Origin: Acidilobus saccharovorans 345-15
GTDB lineage: Archaea; Thermoproteota; Thermoprotei_A; Sulfolobales; Acidilobaceae
DNA length: 64,000 nt
Assembly: GCF_000144915.1 (NCBI RefSeq)
Contig: NC_014374.1
Coordinates: forward strand, 1,364,001 to 1,428,000
Direction of reading: 5' to 3'
The notes beneath the pieces are model-generated. The model searched no databases. It saw only the letters and a list, made by a program, of their open reading frames with translations, and had not been told where the DNA came from. The position numbers and the translations under genes are program-made. Every line of letters starts with the position of its first letter. Position 1 is the first letter of the stretch. Of this stretch, positions 16,765 to 25,232 are shown piece after piece.

Positions 16765-19430
16765 GCGGGGTGGCAGTCAGGATTAAGGTTAACGGCGTCG
16801 AGCATGAAGTTGATGGCAACCTGAGCCTCCTCGAGGCCCTCAGGAGGCTCGGCTACTACGTGCCAAGCCTATGCTACGACGACAGGCTTGGCCCCCAGGG
16901 GTCGTGTAGGCTGTGCGTCGTCGAGGTAAACGGCAGGCTGGTGACCAGCTGCACCACTAAGGTCCAGGACGGCATGGAAGTCAGGACCGACAGCGAGCAG
17001 GTGAACCAGGTTAGGAGGGAGGTGCTGAGGCTCCTGGCAAGGAGCTACCCAAGGGACGCTTACGCCAGGTACCCGTTCAAGGAGTTCCACGTGGCTATGA
17101 GCAAGTACGGCGTTGAGCCTCAGGGAACCGAGAGGCAGGACCTCGTGGACCTCTCGCACCCCTACATAGTCGTTGACATGAACAGGTGCATCAAGTGCTT
17201 CAGGTGCGTGAAGGCCTGCGACGAGGTTCAGGGCTACCACGTCTGGAGGGCGTGGGGCCGCGGCGGCAGGATAATGATAAGGCCAGACGGCCCTGACTTC
17301 GCCCACAGCTCCTGCGTGAGCTGTGGCCTCTGCGTCGACGTCTGCCCCACGGGGGCCCTTGAGGACAGGAGCGTGCTGATCTACGGGTGGCCGGACTCGT
17401 GGGTCAAGACAACGTGTCCCTACTGCGGCGTCGGCTGTGAGCTTGACGTCGGAGTCAAGGACGGGAGGATAGTGGACGTCAGGCCGTCCAGGACGTCAGT
17501 TGTGAACAGGGGGAACCTCTGCGTCAAGGGCAGGTACGCGTGGGACTACATATATTCACAGGACAGAGTGCTGAGGCCGCTGATCAAGGTCAACGGCGAG
17601 TGGCGCGAGGTCAGCTGGGACGAGGCGATAGGCTTCGTCGCCTCAAGGCTGAAGGAGATACTGGCCAAGTACGGCCCGGGCAGCGTGGGGGTACTTGTAG
17701 GTGCGAGGGTAACTAACGAGGAGGAGTACCTGGCCGGCAGGTTTGCCAGGGTGGTGCTGGGAACGAACAACGTTGACAGCTGCGCGAGGGTCTGCCACGA
17801 GCCCTCCGCCCAGGGCCTTGAGGACATGTTGGGCACGGGAGGCGCCACAAACACGTTTGAGGACATAGACCTGGCCAGGACAATAATGGTCGTGGGCTCT
17901 AACACCACCGAGAACCACCCGGTCATAGGGAACAGGATCAAGCTGCTCGCGGAGCAGGGCAAGGTGAAGCTGATAGTCGTGGACCCAAGGAGGACGGAGA
18001 TCGCTGAGTACGCCGACTACCACCTGGCCCTGAGGCCTGGCACCGACGTGGTGCTCTTTAATGCAATGGCTAACGTGATAATAAGCGAGGGCCTCATAGA
18101 CAGGGAGTTCGTGGCAGAGAGGGTCGACGGCCTTGAGGAGTTCGAGGACGTAGTCAGGAACTACACGCCTGAGTTCGCTGAGAGGATAACAGGGGTTAAG
18201 GCAAACCTAATAAGGGAGGCGGCGAGGCTCTACGCAACTAACAGGCCCTCAATGATATTCTGGGGCCTCGGCGCCACCGAGCACATACAGGGGACGGAGA
18301 TCATATATCAGCTCATAGACCTCGCGCTCCTCACGGGCAACGTTGGCAGGCCGGGCTCAGGCCTCATGCCGCTGAGGGGCAAGAACAACGTCCAGGGCAC
18401 TGCTATAATGGGGGACCACCCTAAGAAGCTGCCCGGCTCGGTGCCGCTGGCCCAGAACTTGGAGAGGTTTGAGAAGCTTTGGGGGGTCAGGCTTAACCCC
18501 AACCCCGGGCTCGACGGCATCGAGATGGTCGACGCTGCCATGAGGGGTGACCTGAAGGCGCTCATAGTGTTCGGCGAGGACGTGGTCATGTCGCACCCGT
18601 ACAGGGAGATGACCGAGAGGGCGCTCTCAAAGCTGGAGCTCCTAGTGCTTGTTGACATGTTCCACAACGAGACCTCCAGGTACGCCCACGTCTTCCTGCC
18701 GGCGGCCAGCTCCTTTGAGAAGGAGGGCACCTTCACCAACGCCGAGAGGAGGATCCAGAGGGTGAGGAAGGTCATAGAGCCCCTGGGCGAGTCCCTGCCC
18801 GACTGGCAGATAATAATTAGGCTGGCCAAAGCCATGGGTTACGGGGACTACTTCAGGTACTCGTCGCCCGAGGACGTGTGGAACGAGATAAGGTCCGCGT
18901 GGCCGGCGGTCTACGGCATAACTTACGAGAGGCTGGAGAGGGAGGGGGGCCTGCCCTACCCAACCCCAGGCCTCGACGCCCCGCCGGTCAAGGTGCTCCA
19001 CGTTAACCAGTTCACCGTAGGCAGGAGGGCCAGGCTGAGGCCCGTGGCCTACATACCGTCGCCGGAGCAGCCAACGGAGGAGTACCCGTTCACGCTGATA
19101 ACCGGCAGGACCCTCTACCACTTCAACATGGGCTCCATGACGAGGCGCACCGGGGACCAGGTCATAGAGCCCGAGGACTTCATAGAGATAAGTGAGGACG
19201 ACGCCAGGGCCCTGGGCATAGGCGACGGCGACATGGTCAGGGTCACCAGCAGGTGGGGCTCAGCGGTGGTCAGGGCGAGGATATCAAGGAGGGTCTCCAG
19301 GGGCACAGCCTTCGCCACGGTGCACCACCCCGAGGCCTCAATTAACTACGTGGTCTCGCCTGCGGTCGACAGGATATCCCACATACCGGAGTACAAGGTG
19401 ACGGCCGTCAGGATAGAGAGGGTCTCCTGA
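16761..19430 (+). CDS. fdhA: Formate dehydrogenase catalytic alpha subunit (Mo/W-bisPGD)
   Basis: An 889-residue catalytic subunit. Domains in order: [2Fe-2S] ferredoxin (Cys in SLCYDD, GSCRLC, TSCTTK), a NuoG-like segment, two [4Fe-4S] clusters (CIKCFRCVKAC, CVSCGLCVDVCP), a further cluster (CPYCGVGC) and the molybdopterin domain ending in the dinucleotide-binding C-terminus. The active site reads RVCHEPS with C345-H346, so the metal ligand is cysteine, not selenocysteine. With the NuoEF subunit it makes a soluble NAD-linked enzyme oxidising formate to CO2. Start GTG overlaps fdhB; a GTG at 16770 is an alternative. The 3' end overlaps the convergent MobA-like gene by 23 nt. Confidence 0.94.
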   Translation: MSGVAVRIKVNGVEHEVDGNLSLLEALRRLGYYVPSLCYDDRLGPQGSCRLCVVEVNGRLVTSCTTKVQDGMEVRTDSEQVNQVRREVLRLLARSYPRDAYARYPFKEFHVAMSKYGVEPQGTERQDLVDLSHPYIVVDMNRCIKCFRCVKACDEVQGYHVWRAWGRGGRIMIRPDGPDFAHSSCVSCGLCVDVCPTGALEDRSVLIYGWPDSWVKTTCPYCGVGCELDVGVKDGRIVDVRPSRTSVVNRGNLCVKGRYAWDYIYSQDRVLRPLIKVNGEWREVSWDEAIGFVASRLKEILAKYGPGSVGVLVGARVTNEEEYLAGRFARVVLGTNNVDSCARVCHEPSAQGLEDMLGTGGATNTFEDIDLARTIMVVGSNTTENHPVIGNRIKLLAEQGKVKLIVVDPRRTEIAEYADYHLALRPGTDVVLFNAMANVIISEGLIDREFVAERVDGLEEFEDVVRNYTPEFAERITGVKANLIREAARLYATNRPSMIFWGLGATEHIQGTEIIYQLIDLALLTGNVGRPGSGLMPLRGKNNVQGTAIMGDHPKKLPGSVPLAQNLERFEKLWGVRLNPNPGLDGIEMVDAAMRGDLKALIVFGEDVVMSHPYREMTERALSKLELLVLVDMFHNETSRYAHVFLPAASSFEKEGTFTNAERRIQRVRKVIEPLGESLPDWQIIIRLAKAMGYGDYFRYSSPEDVWNEIRSAWPAVYGITYERLEREGGLPYPTPGLDAPPVKVLHVNQFTVGRRARLRPVAYIPSPEQPTEEYPFTLITGRTLYHFNMGSMTRRTGDQVIEPEDFIEISEDDARALGIGDGDMVRVTSRWGSAVVRARISRRVSRGTAFATVHHPEASINYVVSPAVDRISHIPEYKVTAVRIERVS

Positions 19431-20253
19431 GCAGGGCCCTCAGCCTCTCGACCCTCCTGGCCACGTCAAGTCCAAGGGCCTGGGCGTCAAGCAGTGAGTG
19501 GAGCTCGAGGTGCCACACCCTCAGCCGCCTGTAGGCCGCCGACTCCTCTCGGAAGGCCAGGGCCGCCCCCTGAACGTCGCCAGCAGCTGCCAGCGAGACT
19601 GCCTTCCTGTAGGCGGTCGGGTCGAGCTCAACGGTCCTCCGCGGCCCCCTCGACCTCGGAGGCCTGTCGCCCGGGACGTCAAGGTCATAGAACCTGGCCT
19701 GGCCGCCCAGCGGCGAGGCGCCAACGAGCCTAGAACTTGAGGACCTCAGCAGGTCCGTCATCCTCGCCCTTAGCCCGAGCGACGCCTTAGAGCACATGAG
19801 GTCCACGGCCTCCCTCAGCAGGCCTGTGGGGCCGCAGACGAAGGAGGGGTTGACGAGGCCCCCGCTCATCAGAGGCGAGGCGAGCCTCTCGGCGCACTGC
19901 CTGAGCAGGGCCTCAAGGCTTCCTGTCGTCGCCCACGCCGCGTCGCCCGGCATTACGAGCACGCGGTCCGAGCTCACGTGCCCTATTGCGCTTGCAACGC
20001 CCCTCGGCGGGCCCCCGCACGGGAGCTGGGGCAGGTCCTCGACAACCCTCGCGCCGGCCAGGAGCCCGCCAAGCCTTGAGATCTCCTCCCGCGAGGACAC
20101 CACTATGACGTCGCCCACCTCCGCGGCCACGCTAAGAACCCTTGATATCAGAGGCCTCCCGTTGAAGGGGGCCAGCAGCTTGTCCGAGCCAAACCTTGAT
20201 GAGGAGCCGCCCGCCACTACTATTACTTCAGGCTTCCCCGGCACCCCTTTCAC
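19408..20253 (-). CDS. mobA: MobA-like nucleotidyltransferase
   Basis: NTP-transferase domain of the MobA class: EVIVVAGGSSSRFGSDKLLAPFNGRPLISRV (the G-rich nucleotide site LAGGxSxRxGxDK), VVSSREE, then VMPGDAAW. It may attach GMP or CMP to molybdopterin, which the neighbouring formate dehydrogenase needs; sugar-nucleotide or MocA-like roles are alternatives. I start at GTG (MKGVPGKPEVIVV, 281 aa); the upstream reading has no domain sense. The C-terminal 60 or so residues after the catalytic domain form a helical extension of unknown role, rich in Leu and Arg. It overlaps the preceding small membrane-protein gene by 26 nt and the fdhA end by 23 nt. Confidence 0.78.
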   Translation of the reverse strand: MKGVPGKPEVIVVAGGSSSRFGSDKLLAPFNGRPLISRVLSVAAEVGDVIVVSSREEISRLGGLLAGARVVEDLPQLPCGGPPRGVASAIGHVSSDRVLVMPGDAAWATTGSLEALLRQCAERLASPLMSGGLVNPSFVCGPTGLLREAVDLMCSKASLGLRARMTDLLRSSSSRLVGASPLGGQARFYDLDVPGDRPPRSRGPRRTVELDPTAYRKAVSLAAAGDVQGAALAFREESAAYRRLRVWHLELHSLLDAQALGLDVARRVERLRALLRRPSLS

Positions 20254-20437
20254 CGCGGGGCACGAGCAGCGCGGCCCAGAAGGCCACGGAGGCAAGGAGC
20301 ATGGCGACCCCGGCGTACATAGTGTACCTGCAGGCGCCGCAGCCAAGGGCCACGGCCAGGGCGCTCAGGAACATGGCTACGGCGCCAACGCCTCCGAGGA
20401 GCGACGCCGCAAGAGTGGAGACGTCGTCCTTTTCCAA
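20228..20437 (-). CDS. Small two-helix membrane protein
   Basis: A 69-residue protein with TTG start after AGGGGGAT. Two hydrophobic helices (about residues 13-32 and 40-60) are separated by a short loop with CGAC. The charged tail is PRGERGAGEA. It overlaps the start of the MobA-like gene, so both are likely made from one message. Not recognised as any family; its position suggests a link to formate oxidation or cofactor assembly, but that is only inference. Confidence 0.55.
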   Translation of the reverse strand: MEKDDVSTLAASLLGGVGAVAMFLSALAVALGCGACRYTMYAGVAMLLASVAFWAALLVPRGERGAGEA

Positions 20438-20654
20438 CGGGATCCCCCTTACCTGACGCCCTGCAGGCCTTATGTCTGCAGCGGCAGCCAAAGCATGCAC
20501 CGCGGAGGCCTATTATGTGAGTGAGCCCGCTGGGCCCTGGGAAGGCCGTCAACGTGGGAGACCTGCCCCAGGGCGGCCGCCCTCGGGGGCGAAGTGGGTT
20601 TGCGACACGCCCAGGCGTCTCGCGCCAAATATTTCCCTTCCGCCTAGCCCTGCG

Positions 20655-21077
20655 GTGGGCGCGCTGATAACCTATCAGAGGGACGAGGCGCTTGAGAGGG
20701 CCGTCAAGTGCGTAATAGAGAGCGCTGGGCTTAACTACATAGACCCCGGCAGGGTCTATGTCATAAGGAGCAGGGGCTCGAGGTCAAGGGCCATAGCCAG
20801 GATATACTCAATGCCGTCCGCCTGGAGGTACGCCCTTAACATGGAGCCTGCCTACCTCATAGAGTTCATCTCTGAGAAGTTCGACAGGCTCACGCCAGGG
20901 AGGAAGGCCGAGGTCATAGTTCACGAGCTGCTCCACATACCCATGGCCTTCAGCGGCGGCCTGAGGCCCCACGGCAAGTACGTCAACGACAGGGTGGCGG
21001 CGAGGATAGCCGCTAGGGTTGACAGGAGCTGCCTTGAGGCTTTAAGCTTGACAGGACAGCAGGGACTGGGCCGATGA
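20655..21077 (+). CDS. Predicted metallopeptidase (COG4900-like)
   Basis: A 140-residue protein with the zinc-binding pattern HELLHIP (His-Glu-x-x-His) near residue 90, preceded by RKAEVIV. The N-terminal part (LITYQRDEALERAVKCVIESAGLNYIDPGRVYVIRSRGSRSRAIARIYSMP) resembles archaeal putative metallopeptidases of unknown substrate. The GTG start is about 30 nt after AAATATTT (20624-20631), so the message should be leaderless; the much longer upstream reading lacks sense. The stop codon overlaps the 5' end of a C/D box sRNA candidate. Confidence 0.72.
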   Translation: MGALITYQRDEALERAVKCVIESAGLNYIDPGRVYVIRSRGSRSRAIARIYSMPSAWRYALNMEPAYLIEFISEKFDRLTPGRKAEVIVHELLHIPMAFSGGLRPHGKYVNDRVAARIAARVDRSCLEALSLTGQQGLGR

Positions 21078-21127
21078 TGTCACCATCAGTGTCGGAGCCG
21101 TGAAGACGGGTTATCCCCCTGAGGCCC
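21068..21127 (+). ncRNA. Candidate dual-guide C/D box sRNA
   Basis: A compact archaeal C/D architecture is visible: terminal stem GGGCC (21068-21072) with GGCCC (21123-21127); C box ATGATGT (21074-21080); 12-nt guide; D' CGGA (21093-21096); short spacer; C' GTGAAGA (21100-21106); 12-nt guide CGGGTTATCCCC (21107-21118); D box CTGA (21119-21122). A TATA-like GCTTTAAGC lies about 25 nt upstream of the stem. The D guide pairs with GGGGAUAACCC, which as I recall occurs in crenarchaeal 16S rRNA near position 130; the nucleotide opposite the fifth guide base is an A. Such RNAs direct 2'-O-methylation by aFib/Nop5/L7Ae. The C box has T in place of the final A. Confidence 0.65.
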
Positions 21128-22441
21128 CTAGATCCTCATCAGCTGCCTGGCCGCCAAAACCACCGGGTCCCAGGCCCTCCCAGAGCTGGGGTGGTAGCCT
21201 ATCTCGACGAAGAACAGCTCCTCGGCGGTCATCCTCTTCATAATAGCTGCGGCTATGACGCCCAGCCTCCCTATGACCTCCTCAGGCCCCGCGACCTGGC
21301 CCCCTATTATGACCCCGCTGGACTCCTCGGCCAGGAGCTTCACAGTCACATCGCCGCCGCCCGGGTAGTACCTGGCCCTCGACCTGGTGGTTATTATTGA
21401 CGTCACGTACCTTATGTTGGCCCTCCTCGCCTCGGCCTCGTTGAGGCCAACCCTGCCAAAGGCGACGCCCTCAAACCTAGTCACTATGTCGCCCAGGACG
21501 CCGGGGAACCTCTTGTCGCCCCCAGCCGCGTTGACCCCCGCCACAAGGCCGGACTTGTTGGCTATGGGGGCCAGGGGCCTCCAGTCAGGCTGCCCCGTGA
21601 CCATGTTCCTGTGTTCCATGGCGTCACCAGCAGCGAAGGCGTAGTCGTAGGTCGCCTGCAGCCTGTCGTCAACTGCAATGGCCCCATGGGGGCCCAGCCT
21701 CAGCTGTCCCCTGACAAGGTCAACGTCTGGCTCAACCCCTACGGCGGCCACCACCAGGTCAGACCTCAGCTCGCTGCCGTCGCTGAGCCTAACCCTGTCC
21801 CCGCTCGCCTCGGCCACAGTCACCCCGAGCCTCAGGTCGACGCCCGCCCTCCTGGCCATCTCCGTCAGGCCTGAGCCCAGCTCCTCGTCCAGGTCCCTGC
21901 TCATCAGGTAGGGCCCCCTGTGCACCAGGTGAATGACCTTGCCCATGTTCCTCAGCTGCTCGGCCATCTCGACGCCCAGGACGCCTCCGCCAACCACGGT
22001 GACCTCCCTGGCCGCCTCTGCGGCCCTCCTGGCGGTTTCGGCGTCAGCAGGGTGGTGAACGTAGATCACCTTGGCGTCGTCGACGTTGTTGAGCCTCCTG
22101 GGCCTCGCGCCCGTGGCTATGACGAGCCTGTCGAACTCAAGCTTGACCCTCTGACCGCCCATCCTGGCAACCGCTACCCTTGACTTAACGTCAAGCTCCT
22201 CCGCCTCGGCGTTCGTTATAACCTCTATGTTCCTCCTCTCCCTGAAGAACTTGACGTCGTAGGCCTGGAGCAGCCAGTAATCCTTGAACAGCCCGCCTAT
22301 GTAGTAGGGCACGCCGCAGGGGGCGTGGCTTATTATGTTGGTCCTCTCGAGGACCGTTATCCTTGCGTCAGGGGCCCTCCTCCTGGCCCAGGAGGCCGCT
22401 GACATGCCGGCAGCTCCGCCGCCTATGACGAGTATCTCCAT
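21128..22441 (-). CDS. CoA-disulfide reductase / NADH oxidase-like flavoprotein
   Basis: FAD- and NAD(P)H-dependent oxidoreductase of 437 residues. FAD site GGGAAGMSAA at the N-terminus; single redox Cys42 in SHAPCGVPYYIGG, the mark of CoA-disulfide reductases and related NADH oxidases; NAD site VVGGGVLGVEMAEQL; second FAD motif YAFAAGDAMEH; C-terminal dimerisation domain ending with MTAEELFFVEIGYHPSSG, which closes CoADR-type active sites. No rhodanese extension. Likely keeps CoA thiols reduced or detoxifies oxygen or sulfur compounds. ATG start. Confidence 0.87.
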   Translation of the reverse strand: MEILVIGGGAAGMSAASWARRRAPDARITVLERTNIISHAPCGVPYYIGGLFKDYWLLQAYDVKFFRERRNIEVITNAEAEELDVKSRVAVARMGGQRVKLEFDRLVIATGARPRRLNNVDDAKVIYVHHPADAETARRAAEAAREVTVVGGGVLGVEMAEQLRNMGKVIHLVHRGPYLMSRDLDEELGSGLTEMARRAGVDLRLGVTVAEASGDRVRLSDGSELRSDLVVAAVGVEPDVDLVRGQLRLGPHGAIAVDDRLQATYDYAFAAGDAMEHRNMVTGQPDWRPLAPIANKSGLVAGVNAAGGDKRFPGVLGDIVTRFEGVAFGRVGLNEAEARRANIRYVTSIITTRSRARYYPGGGDVTVKLLAEESSGVIIGGQVAGPEEVIGRLGVIAAAIMKRMTAEELFFVEIGYHPSSGRAWDPVVLAARQLMRI

Positions 22442-22474
22442 GCACTTCCCTTGCTACCCGCTGATGCCGGGAGT

Positions 22475-23863
22475 TTAACGCTCAGCTACTGCCTCCGGCC
22501 TGAAGCCCCTGTTGAGAAGCGGCCTGCAGCCCCCGCTCAGGTCGACCTCTATTGGCCTCATTGACGGCATGGGCTCCCCCCAGACCCTGAGCGGCTCAAG
22601 GATCGCCCTGTTCCCCCTGGCGGAGAGGTAGAAGACATAGTCATAGTAGCCCGAGAGCGGCACGCTCCAGACGGAGTCCCTGGGCGAGGCGTAGAGGTGG
22701 AACGTGCTTATGTTCATTGAGGCCCTCCTGAGCAGCGTCCTGTAGACGAGCCCCACGTAATCGCCCCTCTCGCTGAACTCGCTGAGCAGGTGGATCCCCT
22801 CAACTATAACTACGTCCGGCCTGAAGCTGACGTCGCTGGAGTAAGTCATTATTTCAGCCTCGCCTATGGTGAGCGAGGACGCGTCGTAGCTCTCGACGAA
22901 GAGGTTATCAGCCCTATTAGTGACTTCAGGCCCACAGCCCTCCATTACGTCTCTCATGCTTGCTATGCCATGTATGAAGGAGCCCATCTTGACCCTGAGG
23001 CCCGAGGCCAGGGCTGGCGCGGCCAGGTACCAGAGGGAGAACTTGGTGGGATCGAGCGAAGGGTCGTATACTATTAGCGTGCCGGTGCCCATGGGCATCA
23101 CAAGGTCGTCGAGGCGGTACCTGCGCGCGGGCTTCACCCCGCTGGGCAGTGCCTCGGGCCTGAGGGGCGGTGCGAACTCGACGCCCCTCCCGGTGAAGGC
23201 GTAGGGGAGGGACGCGTACCCTATGTTCGTCCCCCTCATCTTCCTCACCTCCGCGTACCTCTCCAGCTTACCCTTGACGACCCTGTACCTCAGGACTATT
23301 ATGCCGTCAACTATGAACTCCTCGGGCCCCAGGCCTGAGGCCTCCTGGCCCACGGGGAGCTCTGAGATAAGCAGCGCCGTCGCCCCCCTCCTCTTGAGCC
23401 CAAGGTAGAGGGCCGAGTGCATTATCTCCCTCGCCCTGGGAGGGTCCCTGGCGAGCTGCTCAACCGCTGTGACGCTGTCAATTACAACCCTCTTCGCCCC
23501 CATGCTGTCGGCCTGAGACAGCACGTCCTCGACCACGTCCCCCAGGGCCTCCGGGTCGCTGACGCTCAGCGCCTCGTAGTACCTGAACAGGCCCCTGCCC
23601 TCCAGGGGCCTGAAGTCCATGTTGAACTGAAGGGCGTTGGCCATGAAGTCCTCCCTGGGCTCAACGAAGCTCACGTAAAGGGAGGGCTCCCCGGATGAGG
23701 CGCCCTGGTAGGCGAACTGGCTCGCCAGCGTGGTCTTCCCCGCCCCGGGGTAGCCGGCGACCAGTATTATGGAGCCCCTCGGCACGCCCTCAGAGAACAT
23801 GTCGTCTAGGCCTGGCACCCCAAGGAGTATCCTCTGCCTGGCGGCCTGGCTGCTCTGGCTCAA
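22475..23863 (-). CDS. KaiC-like RecA-superfamily ATPase, second domain degenerate
   Basis: A 462-residue archaeal KaiC-family protein. The first RecA domain is intact: GVPGLDDMFSEGVPRGSIILVAG, Walker A GYPGAGKT (37-44), Walker B-like RVVIDSVTAV and ALLISELP. The second half repeats the fold (LIVYDPSLDPTKFSLWYLAAPALASGLRVKMGS, DVVIVEGIHLLSEF) but has no usable Walker A Lys. Proteins of this kind are signalling or scaffold ATPases in archaea; targets unknown. TTG start; ATTAAAAACC near 23912-23921 is the promoter. Probably its own transcription unit. Confidence 0.8.
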   Translation of the reverse strand: MSQSSQAARQRILLGVPGLDDMFSEGVPRGSIILVAGYPGAGKTTLASQFAYQGASSGEPSLYVSFVEPREDFMANALQFNMDFRPLEGRGLFRYYEALSVSDPEALGDVVEDVLSQADSMGAKRVVIDSVTAVEQLARDPPRAREIMHSALYLGLKRRGATALLISELPVGQEASGLGPEEFIVDGIIVLRYRVVKGKLERYAEVRKMRGTNIGYASLPYAFTGRGVEFAPPLRPEALPSGVKPARRYRLDDLVMPMGTGTLIVYDPSLDPTKFSLWYLAAPALASGLRVKMGSFIHGIASMRDVMEGCGPEVTNRADNLFVESYDASSLTIGEAEIMTYSSDVSFRPDVVIVEGIHLLSEFSERGDYVGLVYRTLLRRASMNISTFHLYASPRDSVWSVPLSGYYDYVFYLSARGNRAILEPLRVWGEPMPSMRPIEVDLSGGCRPLLNRGFRPEAVAER

Positions 23864-24017
23864 CGCTACAACCTCTGCTCAGTCATGGACAGGATATTGT
23901 CGCAGTGGGTTTTTAATCTAACTCCCCCGGCGCGTTAACCCTAGAAAGTAAACCCTTTTATGGGACCAGACCTTTCCATGGGCGTATTTTTATCTTCCCC
24001 AGGCAGCAAAGGGCGCG

Positions 24018-25232
24018 GTGCAAGAGGGCTTGATGTCGAGGGTCTCCGAGGCCGAGCTCAACAGGAGGCTGAGGGCCCTCAGGGAAAGGGTAGCCGCCGC
24101 AGGGGCCCAGGCGGCCGTGCTTACTTCCTCCGTAAGCATATTCTACTTCACAAACCTCTCGTTCATAACCACTGAAAGGCCCGTTGTAGTCATAGTGCCT
24201 GTGGACGGTGAGCCCTTCGCGGTCCTGCCGAGCGTCGAGATGGGCCACGCGGAGTACAGGAACTCCAGGTGGGGAGGCGTTGTCAAGCGCTTTGAGTACT
24301 ACTTTGACTACCCCGGGGAGGTGCACGTGGCCAACTTCATAGCCGACGCCATAGCAGGCTCTGGGCTAAGGCATGTCATGGGGGAGTCCCTGGGGCCCAA
24401 GGGGGCCTACGGCTACTCTGGCCCGCCTCTCCAGGAGCTGCTTGCCAAGAGGGGGGTCAAGTGGACCGACATGGGCGACCTGGTGGCGGAGATGAGGCTC
24501 ACTAAGTCGCAGGAGGAGCTCTCGCTTATAGAGGAGAGCGGCAGGTGGGCCTCAAGGGCCATAGACAAGGCCATGGAGCTTATGGCCCCGGGCAGGTGGG
24601 ACTGGGAGGTCTCGCTGGAGGCCAGCCTCGAGGTCAGCAGGGAGATGAACAGCCGCTACTCGCCCTACGTGCCCCTCAGGGGCACCGTGGGCTGGGTCGT
24701 GGGCTTCAGGGGGCAGGTGGGCGAGTTCTCGGCCTACCCCCACGCCCTGGTGGCGGAGAGGCCCATGAGGGAGGGGGACGTCATTGGGATAGGCTCCGGG
24801 CCCGAGGTGGGGGGCTACTTCGCTGAGCTCGAGAGGACCCTCGTCCTTGGGACGCCGAGCAGGGAGGTGAGGGAGCACTTCGACAAGATGCTGAAGGTGA
24901 GGCAGGCGGCCATTGAGTCCCTGAGGCCAGGCGCCAGGGCCTCAGACGTGGACAGGGCCATGAGGACCAGGGCAAGGGAGCTCGGGGTGGATGGCCTGCT
25001 GAGGCACCACAGCGGCCACGGCCTGGGGCTTGAGGAGCACGAGCCCCCGTTCCTCGACGTCGGCAATGGCCAGGAGCTCAGGCCGGGCATGGTAGTGACC
25101 ATAGAGCCGGGCCTTTACGTGCCCGGCCTCGGGGGCTTCAGGCACAGCGACACCTTCGTCATAACTGAGGACGGCGCCAGGAGGCTGACAAGTTACCCGG
25201 AGGACATAGACGAGCTCACAGTAAGGCGCTAG
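24018..25232 (+). CDS. M24-family peptidase (Xaa-Pro aminopeptidase/dipeptidase-like) with altered metal ligands
   Basis: A 404-residue pita-bread protein: N-terminal creatinase domain (ALRERVAAAGAQAAVLTSSVSIFYFTNLSF) and C-terminal M24 domain. The HHSGHGLGLEEHEPP and TIEPGLY motifs are present. Canonical PepP/PepQ use DxG...GYxxDxTRT; here the text is GIGSGPEVGGYFAELERT, so the first Asp is Gly and the second Glu, and the last Glu ligand in RxED is Ser (FRHSD). It may therefore bind metal differently or act on other amide bonds. GTG start at 24018, or ATG at 24033 after GAGGGC; TATTTTTA near 23985 is the promoter. The end overlaps nep1 by 4 nt, convergent. Confidence 0.82.
   Translation: MQEGLMSRVSEAELNRRLRALRERVAAAGAQAAVLTSSVSIFYFTNLSFITTERPVVVIVPVDGEPFAVLPSVEMGHAEYRNSRWGGVVKRFEYYFDYPGEVHVANFIADAIAGSGLRHVMGESLGPKGAYGYSGPPLQELLAKRGVKWTDMGDLVAEMRLTKSQEELSLIEESGRWASRAIDKAMELMAPGRWDWEVSLEASLEVSREMNSRYSPYVPLRGTVGWVVGFRGQVGEFSAYPHALVAERPMREGDVIGIGSGPEVGGYFAELERTLVLGTPSREVREHFDKMLKVRQAAIESLRPGARASDVDRAMRTRARELGVDGLLRHHSGHGLGLEEHEPPFLDVGNGQELRPGMVVTIEPGLYVPGLGGFRHSDTFVITEDGARRLTSYPEDIDELTVRR

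Noticed and set aside
17793-17798. Possible selenocysteine in formate dehydrogenase
   Set aside because: The metal-ligand position is encoded by TGC (Cys345), and no in-frame TGA is present.
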